This document shows positions 1 to 12,725 of a stretch of 64,000 bases of DNA, in pieces. The notes beneath the pieces are model-generated. The model made no database searches. It was not told the origin of the DNA and saw only the letters and a list, made by a program, of their open reading frames with translations. Each line of letters starts with the position of its first letter. Within the stretch, counting starts at the first letter, position 1. The position numbers and the translations under genes are program-made. Source of the DNA: Gymnorhina tibicen (Eukaryota > Chordata > Aves > Passeriformes > Artamidae); NCBI GenBank assembly GCA_013399875.1, contig VXAZ01000560.1, positions 1,559,311-1,623,310 of the forward strand. The letters are read 5' to 3'.

Positions 1-260
1 CACCGCCCCCCCCCGCCTCAGCGGCGCAGCGCCCCCTCCCGGCGGGAAGCGCGCGGGCGCCTGAGGGGGCCGCGGGGCCCGGGCAGCCTTTGCTGCCGAA
101 ACCAGCAAAAATACGGCCAAACCGGGGAAAGTACATCCAGGTTAAAGCCTCCGAGCACCTTCGCCCTCGCTTCGCCCGAGGTTTCCGTCAGCCACGGTGC
201 GTGTGTCCGATGTCAGCAGAGCCAGGCTCTCTCTCTCTGCCCCCGCCTGCGTGTGGGGAG
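1..260. promoter_or_regulatory. Edge of a CpG island (probable promoter / first-exon region)
   Basis: The first 100 bases are almost entirely G and C, and about two dozen CpG dinucleotides occur in the first 215 bases. CpG then falls sharply to the depleted level of the rest of the window. In vertebrates such unmethylated islands usually mark promoters. A C-run near position 6-15 and G/C-rich words nearby resemble SP/KLF-type sites. A possible splice donor (CACG then GTGCGT, near 197) could end a first exon of a rightward transcript, but this is weak and neither strand is excluded. Only one flank of the island is visible, so the gene and the start site cannot be identified. Confidence 0.65.
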
Positions 261-300
261 GGGAAAGTGGGGTGTCCCCTGCTCCTTCCTCCGTAATTCC

Positions 301-1795
301 AGAGAGGTTTTGGAGGAGAAGATGCAGATGTTACATTACCCTAGGTGAAACCATTTCCCACCTTTTCCACAACCCAACCCATCGCTGGACACCATCAGTG
401 TCCCCTGTGTGGGGCAGATCCCTGTCCCCAGCGGGTCAGGGAGGGATCCTGGTGCCCTGCAACTGGTGCTGAGGTTCTTCCTGTTATTTATCCAAAGGGC
501 GCTTTGTCATGCGACCGAGCTGATCTCCCGTGGGAGACAGGTATGCTCAGAAAAATGGAAGATGGGCAGGTGGCTTTGGCTTGGGGGAACATTAATACAC
601 AAGGACAGGTCTCTGCCTGATGGATGTGTGCTGCCTTCACCTGCTAATTCACACCAGCTGTTGGCGTGACCTGTTCTGCCAGCGGTCCTAAAGGTGCTTC
701 GCCCCCTTTCCCACTCCTAACCAGCCCAGTAAGGGCAGCTTTGGTCACTTAATGCTAGTGCCTGCAAGGGTTTCAGAACACAAAAGTATTTATTGTCTGT
801 TCAGTATTAGTATTTTCAAGTTTTAGCTCTAAAATGCTGCAAACTCCTCAATAATCATTGCCTGTAACCTTAGGTCTATCACCTTTCTGTCTTCAGCTTC
901 AGCAAAGCAATCCCTCTGCACTGGGAGTGTTGCCTTGAAGGACACTCCCTGTTATCTCCCCAAATGACACTGATATAAGTACAAGAGGACGAAACACTTC
1001 ATGTTGGAGGTATAGATGCATGTATATACCACAGTGTTGCTGTAACCACCCACAGAAATGTTAACACTGATTTTAAAGGAAAACTCTGCACAGGATTTGT
1101 GATATTTTCCTTGGGCTTTCTGCGATTGGTTTCCAGAACGTCAGGAGAAAACTCCAAACTTCAGGGATTTTAACCTGATAGTAAACTTTCCAACGTGCTC
1201 CACAGAAATGCTTCTTGGCTGCTTCTGTGACTGCCTCTCTTGCTGGTGTTCGCTGAGACAAAATACATATTTTTACCCGACTGGCCCATTTTTTTTACCC
1301 AAGTAATAAAATATGACACTAGAGGGCGGCCTGTTAATGTAATTCAATAATGAAGTTGCAGCGACCGCACATGGAGATGCAGCACTGTCCCCTGCTTGGA
1401 GCCAGGGCTCTGGCTGGAAGCAGGTCTGGGAGCGCTGCCTTCTCCCCCTCTGAGACAACCACCACTGCCCCAAAGACATGGCGAATATCCTAGAATCCAA
1501 AATAATGGCTATTCCTAAGAAGTGTGATTTTCCAGCAGACCCACGTGACTGCGTTGTCTCATGAGCAGTCCTGTGTTCAACACTCAGTCCTGCTCGGAGA
1601 AGGATGTGGCAGGAGCTGTCCTGTCCATTCTCCCAAAGCACACCCATGTCCTGCCCCAAACCATGGCCCCTACTTTTACAGGTAAGGGACAGCGCCTGCA
1701 CTGCAGTTCAGTGAGCACAGTCCCTGTTGGTGGCTTGCTCCCAGGCTCTGCACAGCCTTCCCGTGACTGAGGAGGTCTCCTACCATTCCAGAGAC
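301..1795. other. Non-coding stretch, nothing recognised
   Basis: Mixed-composition sequence following the CpG island shore. A 142-codon open frame on the minus strand (1273-1701) has no recognisable domain and is read here as chance. No repeat family, RNA gene or clear regulatory motif cluster was recognised. Confidence 0.5.
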
Positions 1796-1799
1796 CGGT

Positions 1800-2830
1800 T
1801 TCCTTGTGTCAAATGAGGTTAATAGCTGCATGCAATTTAATTAATTAAAGACTGGGAATATTTTTAGAACACCAGATGCAGTATGTGTCAGAAATACCAG
1901 GTATTATCTGAGTATGCAGTGCTGGCGTTATCGATATTTACATTTTGTACTGCCTGGAAGCGAGGATTTCCTGGTGGGAGGCTGCCAACAGCAACACCTT
2001 TTCCCCCCAGATTTAGAATCCGTGTGTCAAGCATGAGCCAACAGGCACAAGTGACGTCAGGCAGAGGTAAGGCCAAGGACGCAGGTGACAATACATTGTG
2101 CGTTGATAGACACCGGTGATGCTGGAGGTTGTCACACATGGACCACGCCACAGGTGGGCTTAAGGTATCCTCAGGAGGCTTTCAGTGCTGTGAGCCTATC
2201 AAAGCTAATTCAGCATGTTCCCCAGAGAACATTTTAAGATGAATTTAACTGAGACTTTATTGTCTGCAGCAGAAATTGGCCTGGAGTTACAGATGGAAAG
2301 AACTTAAATAAGTGGCCGCTTTCCTGAAAGCTGATGTTCCTTAGCATTTAGCAATAACGTGTCCTCGGTTTTTGCTAAATTGCAAACGAGCAATTAATTC
2401 TTCAGCACTTGTGCAGAATACTTTAAAAATGGAAACATGAAAGTCTTCTATTAAAATGAAGCTGATAGTATGCACCTGCCACTAATGTACTGTACACTGT
2501 GTCTTCCACTCATTATAGTGATGATTTGGGTTGAGATCAAGTGTCATATAGTGAAAATCACTTCAACATGTGCCTGTTCATATGCATAAACTCCTGTGTA
2601 CCAGATGGCAAAATATAATGACATCTTAAACAGCTAATTGCATAAACCTTGTAATGCAGATAATTGCTGAACCAAAGTATGAGTTAATAATTTCCCACTG
2701 TATTGCCTGGCTTGACACTAATTCTAAAGGAAAGTTGTGACAATCCTAACACACTAAAGTTCACCAAGCGGTAATTAAAACTAGCACTTAAAATCATTCG
2801 ACTTTCAAACCCTTAATTACAATTCAGTGG
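1800..2830. promoter_or_regulatory. Candidate conserved non-coding / enhancer-like A+T-rich block
   Basis: This A+T-rich block is dense in homeodomain-type words. TTAATTAATTAAAG lies at about 1837-1850, CAATTAATTC at 2391-2400, TATGCATAAA (POU/octamer-like) at 2581-2590, and GGTAATTAAAAC and CCTTAATTAC at about 2769-2820. It contains no repeat I recognise and no long open frame. Such texture is typical of vertebrate developmental enhancers, but A+T-rich neutral DNA also yields these words. The call is therefore an inference that depends on cross-species conservation. Confidence 0.3.
2052..2059. promoter_or_regulatory. Perfect CRE palindrome (CREB/ATF-type site)
   Basis: TGACGTCA is the full 8-bp cAMP response element bound by CREB/ATF dimers. 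It keeps its central CpG inside an otherwise CpG-poor region. A single 8-mer is expected about once per 65 kb by chance, and less often given CpG depletion, so the site is suggestive rather than proven. Confidence 0.35.
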
Positions 2831-3539
2831 AATCACTTTGTAGAAATCTAACATTTCTAGATAGTTACATGATAGCTGATATTTCATCATCATCCCTTTC
2901 ATGGTGGTGTTCTAAGGCAGGCTTCAGGAAGCGCGTAGCTCTCCCTGGAAGCTTAAGGTTGTACTGGTTTCTGTACCAGTGGTCACTGGGAAACACTTGG
3001 AAAACAGTGGCCAGGACTAGGAGTTTTTCCACAGGCTACGCTTAAGGCAGCATGGCAAGTAGTCCTTTTTAATCACCTGATGATATATAAAAGTAAATAA
3101 GCATTAAGCCACTACAATGAAATGTATCAACTTTCATAGCGTGGGTTTAAGAATTGAATTGTTGTGGTTGGTTTGATAACACAATGTACTGACCTCAAAG
3201 CCAGGCCTCTAACACATCCTGAGCTGTTACTGTGTATTTGAAAAGCTGCCATGAAGAATGGAAATAGAATGAATGATGGTAAATACAGTTTTAGGAGAAA
3301 TAAGCCTTAGCAGACAAATGCAATTTCTTTCTTTGATGAGGCGCATCAAATAATATGATGAAGGTAAAGACTGAATGATAAAGGTCAATGAAGAGATGTG
3401 ATATTCATTTTTTTATGGAGATTAGAATTAACACTGTGTGATATTCTGATCAAAAAGCATTAGAAATAGCAGCAGAGCATGCACTAATTAGATTAGGAAT
3501 TGGCAAACAGCCTGTTAAAAAGTAGCTATGAATCAGGAG

Positions 3540-4065
3540 TTGTTATCAAACGGGAGAGTTTTACCAGGATCAGCATCAGGTCAGATGCTAGTCAATGTTT
3601 TCTTCAATGATTTGGATGTAAACACTGTAAATTCACAGCTGATAAATCTGAGGGTGACAGGAACATTGGTGGAGTGACAGACAGCGATGAGAATGATCTC
3701 CAAATGATCTCAGTTGCTTCATGAGCTGAGCCCATTCAAACACAATTGCTTTTATTATAGACAATATAAAATTATGCTGTTTCTAGTGCTCGCACTTATA
3801 AAAAACTGTTGGAAAAGTTGGAGCCACAGAGGATTTTAGGGCTGAAGAAAGTGCTTAATGGTGAAAGACTTAAAGCTCTCAATCTGCCTCGTTTACTGGA
3901 AAGAAGACTGGGACATGACATGAGTGTAATATGTAAGTATTTAAGTATCTACAAGATGTGTCTGGAATTATCTGCTGGATACTGACGACATTTTTAGTCT
4001 TTCAGAGAAAAATGGATAACTCCAAGTTGAAGTCAAACAAACTTAAGTGAGAATTTAGGGGGTTT
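3540..4065 (+). mobile_element. Ancient, heavily decayed CR1-type LINE fragment
   Basis: Several ordered words match the distal reverse-transcriptase and 3' part of old amniote CR1 elements. They are a 'tcttcaatgatttggatg' stretch near 3602, a 'ggagccacagaggattttagggctg'-like segment near 3821 (shown split as GGAGCCACAGAGG and ATTTTAGGGCTG), a 'ctcaatctg...ctggaaagaagactgggacatgacatgag' segment at about 3877-3925 (key words AAGAAGACTGGGACATGACA), and a TAAGTATCTACAAG segment near 3942. The order and spacing match the element read on the plus strand. It has many stops and indels and cannot code for protein. The exact subfamily cannot be assigned by eye. Confidence 0.6.
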
Positions 4066-5984
4066 AATAGCCAGAGTAGCTGAAGGCTGACTTTCAAGGC
4101 ACAAAGTGGATACTGTCTTTTTTAAAATTTTATTTTCAAAGCAAGACCAGAAGACCTGCGGTAACTAAAACCAAGTGAATGCATTTAATGCAGGGGCAAC
4201 GACACAGTGAGTTGTCATATATCAAGGGGCTTTCTCTAGCCTTCAGTGCTGTGAGTCTATATACATCGGCAGACATTGCATAAGCATTTGGGAGCAGGAA
4301 CGTACACCTGTGCAATGGAATAATCAAGTAATAACAAGCCTAACACATTTCATGGGATCTCCAGACCTAGGCCAGGTGTGCAGATATCGCACATTCATAT
4401 ATCTCTAATAACGTATTATTTTTAAAAAGAGACAGTTTGTGTGCTGCTGGAGCTACACAAACCTCCCCAAGAGCAGCCCCCTACCTAGATCTTTCAGCCC
4501 TTGCCTGCCTCCTGGTATGAAATGGCTGATTCCTCAGAGCTCTGTGCCTCTGCTCTGTGGCAAAGGAGAAGCAGTGATCACATCTCTGGCTATCTTCCAC
4601 CTGGAAGCCTGTTTTATTCACAATGTGAATCAGACATTCCTGGATGGGAGTGGGTTACAGGCAGATTATTAGCCTGAAACTTCACCCCAAGCCTCTTTTT
4701 CTGATACAGTTCTGTCTCAGAGACTGATTACTGTTAGAAATGCTGCCAAACTCTTGTCCCGCTGTTCACACAGCTCTCTTCTGCTCTGGACATACACACC
4801 CACCACAGCAGTTCCCTATGTGTTGCTTGCATCCTACACACTTGCTCCTCTCTCAATACCCAGAAAAACCCAACAACTGTCAAAGCCATGAGCAGGCAGT
4901 AATCATTTCAAGACTCTCCAGTACCACCTCATGGTGCCTCCAACTACAGCTCAATGTAATGCAGAAGGAAGAGAAAGCACGGACCTCATCCCATTTCCTT
5001 CAGCTCTGGCATGTTCTTGGAGGTCTCCCATCGAACTTTGGATGGAGCACAGTTCAGCCTAGCCCCTGACCAAAGCTGGGAGCTAAACTCTATCAAATCC
5101 AATAGCGCAGACAGTTCTGTGCAAGGCTCAGCACAATCCTCTCTGCCTTTTAACATATTTATTAGCCCATGAATCATAACAACCAGGTGTCTATGTTGTT
5201 ACTAACTTTACAGACAGATGTAACTGGATCTGATATGAAATACTTTAATGCTCAGGTCTCCTTTACTGCTCCCTTGGGTCTTTCCAGCCACCCCTGCTGA
5301 GGATTGACAGCCCTTTCCTCTGTGGGAGCAGCATTGCCATGTACAGCTGGTGAGGACCAGGCTGTTTTTCCCTAGAGAAAGATACTCCAGGGAAGATGCC
5401 ATTCCTGACAGTTAAAACATTTTCAGTCTATGCTAAGCATCGCCTGTAAAACCTCAGCTCAAGGTGATTGTGTCAAGCTCTGCAAAGTAACTCTGTTCAG
5501 CAGAGCTCACGGTGCATTTGTGGTACATGACGAGATGGCACTTTTTTGTGTATCCACTTCCTAATTATTTACCTGAGGCAGTCCCTCAACTGTCTGTAGC
5601 TAGCTGGAGTTACAGCCTTCCCTCACACACTCCACCAGCTGCATGGAACATGTGCTTCCAGGTAGTCCTGGGTGATTTTCCCAAGAGCGCTGTTCTTCAG
5701 GGAAATTTCAGTACAAACTTCTATGAGATTCATGCATTTCATTCATTGCCCACATGTGTAAGTGCAGACTGTCATTGATGGTATTTCAGCCTATGTATCT
5801 GCACCATAACTACTACACACTGTCCGTAGAAGAGACACTGATAACTCTGTAACAAACCAAAGCAATAAAAGACACCGAGCAGCATTATTAATTGAAAACT
5901 CAAATGCCAGAGATTTGAGGGACACTGAAATTGTCAGTGATTGCAAAACCTGGACAGCTCAACAGTCTCAGGGACTTAGGCAGA
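4066..5984. other. Non-coding stretch, nothing recognised
   Basis: Ordinary mixed-composition sequence with pyrimidine-rich patches around 4480-4560 and 4740-4870. Open frames reach only about 110 codons (4740-5069), with no domain and no codon pattern that would suggest an exon. Confidence 0.5.
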
Positions 5985-6035
5985 GATTGATGCAGTGGTT
6001 AAGGACCTGCCTTTGGCTTGTAGTGATGCTGCTGA
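5985..6035 (+). repeat. Possible SINE (tRNA/MIR-type head) remnant
   Basis: The words GCAGTGGTTAAGGACCTGCC resemble the A-box region of MIR-type tRNA-derived SINEs, where 'agtggttaagagca' is characteristic. A matching B-box downstream is not recognisable, so only a short head fragment or a chance match is supported. Confidence 0.22.
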
Positions 6036-8394
6036 TCAACTCGGAGCAGAAAATTGTCCCACCAATCAACTCAGCATCTTAAAATGAAACACGAGCTGAA
6101 ATTAGTTGATGGGAAGGATGTTATCTGAGAAACTTCTTTTTCTTTAAAATATTTGATAGATCCAGGATGTGGCGGTACAACATGATGGTGACTTATTTCT
6201 CAGTTTGTGAATGTAAATTCATCTTCCTCATTTCTTTCAATATGAAGAAGTCTTGGAAGTCAAACCTGGGGGTAGATTGTCTTCCAGAAGTGGAAATCTA
6301 GGAAACAACACAAAATATGTTGTCATATCTCTTTACTGCTCCTTGCAACATTATTTCCTGCTTAGGATTTCTAGATACTTATTATATCAATGCACTTGTA
6401 GAGTGAAAATAATAGAGTGAAAACAATTTCTGATCATGGGTTTTATCAAAATAGAATTCAGTACTGAAAACACAGCATGCATTTTGAGTTTCATTAACAA
6501 ATCCTGCTTAAATTGAATCTCTCCCCATCATTCCCTTTCTAACCAGGATTCAGTAACATTCAAATAGTGCTAATGTAATAAATATTCACTAAAGAGGAGC
6601 ATAACTCAGAGTTCTCCTACCTGGCTCTGGTTGTTTGGTGCTCTTCAGAGAAGGAGCCATCTTCTCATCTTGTCTCCTCTTCTCTCCAGGAGGTTTAAGA
6701 AAGGACCAGCAATCATATTTTACCTTCTCCTAAAAATGCATGGCTGTCTTTGCCATGCTCATATGTGTCCTGATATCCAAAGACATCGGAGACAGACTGA
6801 AAAATCTGTTGGTAGGTAGAGAAAACACTCTGGGAGGAGTGGGCCTCCAGATTCTGTTCTCCATGGAGCAGTTGCTATCTGCCATTACTCTTTATTATAA
6901 GATTAAAAGCCTTATAATAAACTACAGTGTCATCTAGAAGGGGAATTTGCTTCCAGAACTGGTGAAAATCACTGGAGATGTATCATTTCTCCAGATGAGC
7001 ACCTGGCAACTGATTTTCCTTACCCTGCCTAATTTGCCTTTGATTTCTAAGACCCTAAGGCACTTAGAGATCAGAAAATAGTTCAGTCTATAAAAAAGAA
7101 ATGCACCTCTCTTCTTAGCATTGGTTCTCAAATTGTTCTTTCATGCACTGCTATCACCATGTGTAATTACTTGCAGGTGTCAGCTGGAACGTGGTGTCTT
7201 TTGTCTTCTCAAGTGCTTTGGCCAGCAGGGACCTAACAAGCTTTGGTTTGCTGTGATTAATAGGTTGGCTCTTGGTCTAAATGACCACTGGAAAAGGACA
7301 TCCTGTAAGATAAGAGCTTTCAGTGTCAGTCATATGGATTGCTTCACCTCGGAATGTTCCAAAGCAGCATTGCTGGAACAATTTGGACCTGGGTCTGAAG
7401 CCGGTGAGACTTGTGTAGACATGCAGGACTCTGCAATAACTTGCAATTCAGTGGTTGAATTCCACTATGGGCACCAGAACAGGCTAAGAAACCAGTGATC
7501 TTGATCACAATTAGGCCTGATTTATACGCATTATTTGCTTATCATCTATTCCATATCCCATCAATTTAGGTTCTTAATATGGGCACTTATCACAGCAGTG
7601 ATTGCTGTCTGCTCTGTTAATTGATGATTTCATTGTTCATTGCACCTATTTATGTGTGGCTGTCAGGAAGGGTTTTGTTGTTTCAGCTATGTGAGCATAA
7701 GTAAGAACAGTTCTCCAAATCATCAAAATGGCATTCAAAAATCCTCAAAATCTCCAAAATGGGATTTTGAATTAGGTAGGCTTTTGAATTAGGCTTCAGG
7801 GAAACACCTGAAGATTGCCTACAGAAAAGGAACAAATTCTTTAGACATTTTTGTTGTCCAGCAGATTGGCTGCTGGAGGCTTTTCAGGTAGCAAGAAACC
7901 TTTCCCAGGAAGTTTCTGCAAGGCTCTGACATTTATAGAGTGGCTGTCGGTGTTGCATAACCTCAGGAGCATCATTATCATTGACCTGTTGTAGAGCCAC
8001 CACTATTTCATGTCGTGTGTTCTTCAGCAGAACAATGTTTATCAGTGCTTTTCTTAACTCACCTTTTGTCAGTAAGAGCTTTTTCCTGTGTCTCTTGTTT
8101 CTATTCAGGATATAGAGCAAGAGGAAGACAAAGAGGCTCTAAAAATTAGAGAGCTTGGAGTTACGAGCTGTTTTTATAAATTTTGGCCAGGGTTAATTCC
8201 TTAAAGATAATTCTCATTTTGTATTTAGTTCAAATAACAGATTCTAATGCTGTTTTAATTTTGCTGTTTCATTTTTCACCTCCATTATTTATCAATTTCT
8301 TTAAATTGTTTAGCTTGTTCACAGCACTCTTTAAGGCTTCTCCCCCTCGATTATTTTATCGTGGCAGTTGAAGTGATCTCTGTATAGTCAAACA
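6036..8394. other. Non-coding stretch, nothing recognised
   Basis: Mostly A+T-leaning sequence. A 125-codon plus-strand open frame at 7121-7498 was inspected and has no recognisable domain. No RNA gene or repeat family was identified. Confidence 0.5.
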
Positions 8395-8515
8395 CTGCTT
8401 TATGCAGATCCCATTGGGGCTATTCACATATCCATATGTGCATGCAGTTCCCACTAATGCTTGTCAATGGGACTTAACATATGAGCATGGACATGAGAAT
8501 AGACCCCTTGCTGGG
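8395..8515 (+). repeat. Ancient interspersed repeat remnant (family not named)
   Basis: The segment contains GATCCCATTGGGGC, later CAATGGGACTTAACATATG, and AATAGACCCCTTGCTGGG. That word order is seen in an old repeat common in turtles and crocodilians, where 'cccattgaagtcaatgggacttaagcacatgc...gaataggg' recurs. An internal palindrome, CACATATCCATATGTG (8425-8440), lies inside. I recognise the texture but cannot assign the family with confidence. Confidence 0.35.
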
Positions 8516-11500
8516 CACTTGACTAGATGGGGCTTTTTTTTTTGATGTTGATCCAGATCACTCACAGAAAACTGTTATTAGAAATCACTGCACTTAACAG
8601 GACCACCGAGTGCAACCTCCCTTCCCTTCTCCTTCTTCCACACAGGAGCTGATTGGTGGGGTTTGCAGGCTTATGGTAAATATTTCTTAGACACAAACTG
8701 GAATCCAAGGTTAATGCATAAAGTAGCTTTATTCTGTGTGTTCTCTTCTGTTTGCCATGAAACAGTATACAGTTAAGTCACTCCATTAAAGAAAGGGCAG
8801 GTTTTTTAAGGAATGAAGTGGGACTTGGATGTTTGGGCTCTGTCTGTGGCTCCACCTAGGCAGGATGGTTGGAGCTTTAACACTCAGTACTTATGAAAAC
8901 AAATGGAAAGCTGAGCTAACTTTGAGCATTTACATTTTATTTCCGTGTACCTCTTTTTAGCATCTTTTGTGGTTCTCGTAACTGTGGGCTCCCCACTCTG
9001 CTGGTATTCACGTGCCTATAAGTTAAGTGATGACAGAACACTTTCCATCATGAAGCTGAAGTCTTCAATATGTTTTGTAAAACTGATGCAACTTGTGCCA
9101 TCTGTAATCCCACTCCACTGCAATTCAGGGAGATGCAAATGTTGAATCAGTATTTTTTGTTAACCACATGAAAATAATTACTGATTTCAGAGTAATTTGT
9201 AATGAAAATGTGTCCACATCTGAAAGAGGAAATGACCAAGTCAAGACATGTTCTCTCAGTCTCTTTTCTGCTAGGAGGTTTCCTGCTTTTAAGGCGCACT
9301 TTGAGATTTTGGATAGTTGTTTTGTTTAAAATGTATGATCCTTGGAGAAGTTTACTGAGCTATAATTCTGGGTGCACTAGAGACCAATGAACTGAAGTAA
9401 AGTCAAACATGGGCAGGAAGCACAGTGTTTCAATAGCCAGCCCTTCAGGAATTAATTTACTTAGTTTAAATCTTCACTTTCTATCTCACTCCATGCTTTC
9501 ATGTTTTCCCTGCTGGCACTAGAAGCATGAACAAGCCTCTAACAGAGTACCAGGATACAACAGGGTCTGTTTTCCAGAGATCTGGTCCTGATCCCCCCAG
9601 CTACATTGTGGGCAGAACCTCGTACCAGGGCAGTAATCTTGAATTTAGTCCCTGTGGACATCAGAACTGACCTCTGGCTAAACTGGGGCCACATCTCAGG
9701 ACAGAGCCAAATGAGAGCAATTTCAGCACACAGTAACTCACAGTTATCCATCTGCCAAAGTTGGCCGGTCGAGGTTGGCCAGTCCTTTCTGTTTTAAAGG
9801 TTGAATTTCAGTGCTCATAACTTTACCTGGTATTAACCATCAGAAGGCATTTTCCAAAATTCATGTTTTTGTTGGGCTGATTTCTTTCTAGAAAACTTTT
9901 ACCCAAACTAATTCATCTATCCATAAGAAAGGAGCTACGAAATATTTTTCAGTGTTACTGTTCTCATAGTTTGTCCTTGTAAAGCTCTGATAATATCCTG
10001 GTTTGAAAGCAACAACTAGGAGACTGGCCTACATCATCTGTTTCTCAAGAAATGTTTTATGGAAGTCTCAAATATCCATCAAATCTCAAAAGCCTTTACA
10101 GACTTCACATTTGTTTGTGCTCAGCAAAAATTTTATAGCGTTAAACTGCTAAAGTCGGAGCAGGTTTTACAGGGAAGAGGCACCATTTGGGCAGAGTGCA
10201 TAGACCCTGTCTTGCCATGCAGGGGGTTCGTGAACGCCTCTCTACATTGTTCTTTCAAATATTTGCTAACTTCTGGGTGCTCAGTCTTGCATTCCTAGCA
10301 GTGTCCTGGGAACATCCCCACTTCATGTGCAATTAAATGTCATTTACAAAGCAGGTAATGAGTTAAAATAACTGTGCCCCTGTTGCTTAGGAGGAAGTAT
10401 GTCTCTTAGCTGGTACTAATGGATGGCAGCTATTAGTTACTCCTACATTAAGGTGCATTCATATTGAAATTTTCTACTGTCATTACAATGCATTTGATTA
10501 AAATGCAGAAGAATTACACATTAAATATCATGTGGCTGGATGGAAGCGTAATTTAGCTGAGTCTGCAGATGCAGTCATGCAGGTGTTTCTGTAATTCTGA
10601 TTCACTTGGTAAAACTGTTGATGTTCAGTGGCCCTCAAATCACATAACCATCTGTGGTTCAGTTCTTTGTGAAAAGAATTCCTTGTGCCTTTTATCAGAT
10701 CTGATCGCTGGATTCTGAAGCAAAACTTGTAAATTAGGCAACATTTGAATGTTGGGTGTGTTGTGGGGAGGAGAGGTATTACATACATCAGGTATTTCAG
10801 CTTGCATTTGTTAACCACAAAGCTACTGCAAGAAGAGGGTAAATCCTGGGGTCTTTGTGGGAACCTTGTCTCTCTCCAAGGAAGCATTATGCTCTCTTAA
10901 ATAAGAAAAATTAATATGTAAGTCTGGATTGTGTCTGATTTGAAGTTTTTGAAACTAAACCAAGTCTGGTCTTATGGATCTCCCTAACAAAACAGCCAGG
11001 TGCCTGTAAAGCACTGAATGTGAGTTTTTTTAGGTAGATTCACATTTTCTGCCTAGACCTCACATCAATAAATACAATCTTAACAACTGCAACTATTGCA
11101 GCTTTAGTTTTCACAAAACACAAGATAATGCCAGGTACTTTCAGTGCAGAGCCAGAGAGCTGAGCCCAACACCAGGCGGGTCCACAAATGCCAGCAGAAG
11201 CTCCTCTGTCCTTACAGACCAGCTCATGTCCCATTTCTTTGCTTGGAGAACTTCTCCAAGGCACAAAGCCACAACTGGGAGCAAAAGACAAGGAAATAGG
11301 AGCAAATAGGTGAGGAAAGCAGGGACAGAGCTACAGGAGCTCTGGTTCTGCGGAAGGGCTGTGGCTGGGGTTTTGCAGTGCAACTCATTGCTGACCTTCC
11401 TATGGTGTTTTCCAGCCCATAGTGCTTTCCAGGCTGGGAATGTCCCGCCCTTCACTCCATTTGGAATCAGGCTGATGTAACTTTTAAAGAATCACAGAGT

Positions 11501-12671
11501 TGACATCATCAGAACACAGTGTGAAGCAATCTAGCTAATGTGAAGTTTTGTCTAGAAAGTCTTTCAGGGTTGAGCATAGTTTGAAAGAAAAAAAACCAAG
11601 GCAGAATCACAGGTGGTTTCCTCTTTACCTCAAGGGTCACTGTGTTTACACATTTTGAAAGTGACTGAGCTAATTTATAAGAGACTTTTATTTCTAAGGA
11701 AAAATAAAGACCTCACAAGAATTTTAGTCCATCAGCAACATATGGAAATGAGAAAAATCTGTCCTCGGTTGATGAAATATTTATCATTGAAATCCCAGAC
11801 ATTTGCATCCAATGTAAGGGCAAAACAAATCTTACGCGTAACCTCCTAGAGAATTCTGTTAAAAGCAGTTTTGGATACCTGTAAGTAATTATGCTATCAC
11901 ATTCTCTAACGGATTTAATTTGGGCCAAGTAGCAACTACTGTATGTCCAAAAAGATAATGAATTAAAGCAATGCTTTGGCATATCCCCTTTCTGAAATGT
12001 TAGCAGCCTCTCAAGTGACTTGAAAAATGGGCTTCAATAAATGGACAGGAAAATATAAGCAATTAAATTCAATCAATAAAGCTGTCCTTGACCAAAGTCC
12101 AAACATTAAAAACAACTCCAATTGAATTATGAGAAATCCTTTTCTGATTTTAACTAGATTAGTTTAATCACATGTGCATTGAAGTTGCGTGCCATTCCTC
12201 ACTAAGTTTATGGAAACAAAAAGCTCCGTACTGCTCCCTGTCCCTCACTTTAGCCCAGCTCTGCTCTTCTTTCAGAAGAGCTTTCTTCTGATGAACAAGG
12301 TCACTCACTCAGAGGAAAATGGCAGAGCAGGGTTCCAGGTGACAGCCCTGGTTTCCAGTCTTCTCTCCCTTTCCTTCACTTCCACGGAACCCCTTGTCCC
12401 TATAACTACTCCATCTCTTTCTTTCCTTTTGTTGGAAAACAGAAACATTTCCAAAACCCTGAAAAATGTAAACCTCTCCCAAGTCACAAAGTAACTGGAA
12501 GGTTTTGGCACCACCTCCTCCCCGCATTCTCTCTTCAGCTTTTATTCTACTATACTGATATACCTGAGGATAAATATACTAACAAAATGAGGGGTGCTCC
12601 AAATTATGTTAAGAATGTACATACCTAAAGAGAGAGCTAAGCAAACTGGACAGTACAAATTCTTTAGAAGT
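8516..12671. other. Non-coding stretch, nothing recognised
   Basis: About 4 kb without a repeat or gene I can identify. Minus-strand open frames of 119 codons (10528-10887) and 104 codons (11141-11455) are unrelated to any family I know. The composition is even apart from short T- and A-runs. Confidence 0.5.
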
Positions 12672-12725
12672 AAAAAAAAAAATAAAAAGACAAAAACTCA
12701 GAGGCTTCTGGAAAAAAAAATTTTT
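12672..12725. repeat. A-rich low-complexity tract
   Basis: An A11-T-A5 run at 12672-12688 is followed by an A9-T5 run at 12712-12725. This is simple low-complexity DNA. No retrotransposon body is recognisable next to it. Confidence 0.7.

Noticed and set aside
2181..4261. Near-identical 20-mers (TTCAGTGCTGTGAGCCTATC and its one-mismatch copy) at 2181 and 4242
   Set aside because: A single 18-19-base match between two sites is close to chance expectation in 64 kb, and the flanks do not align.
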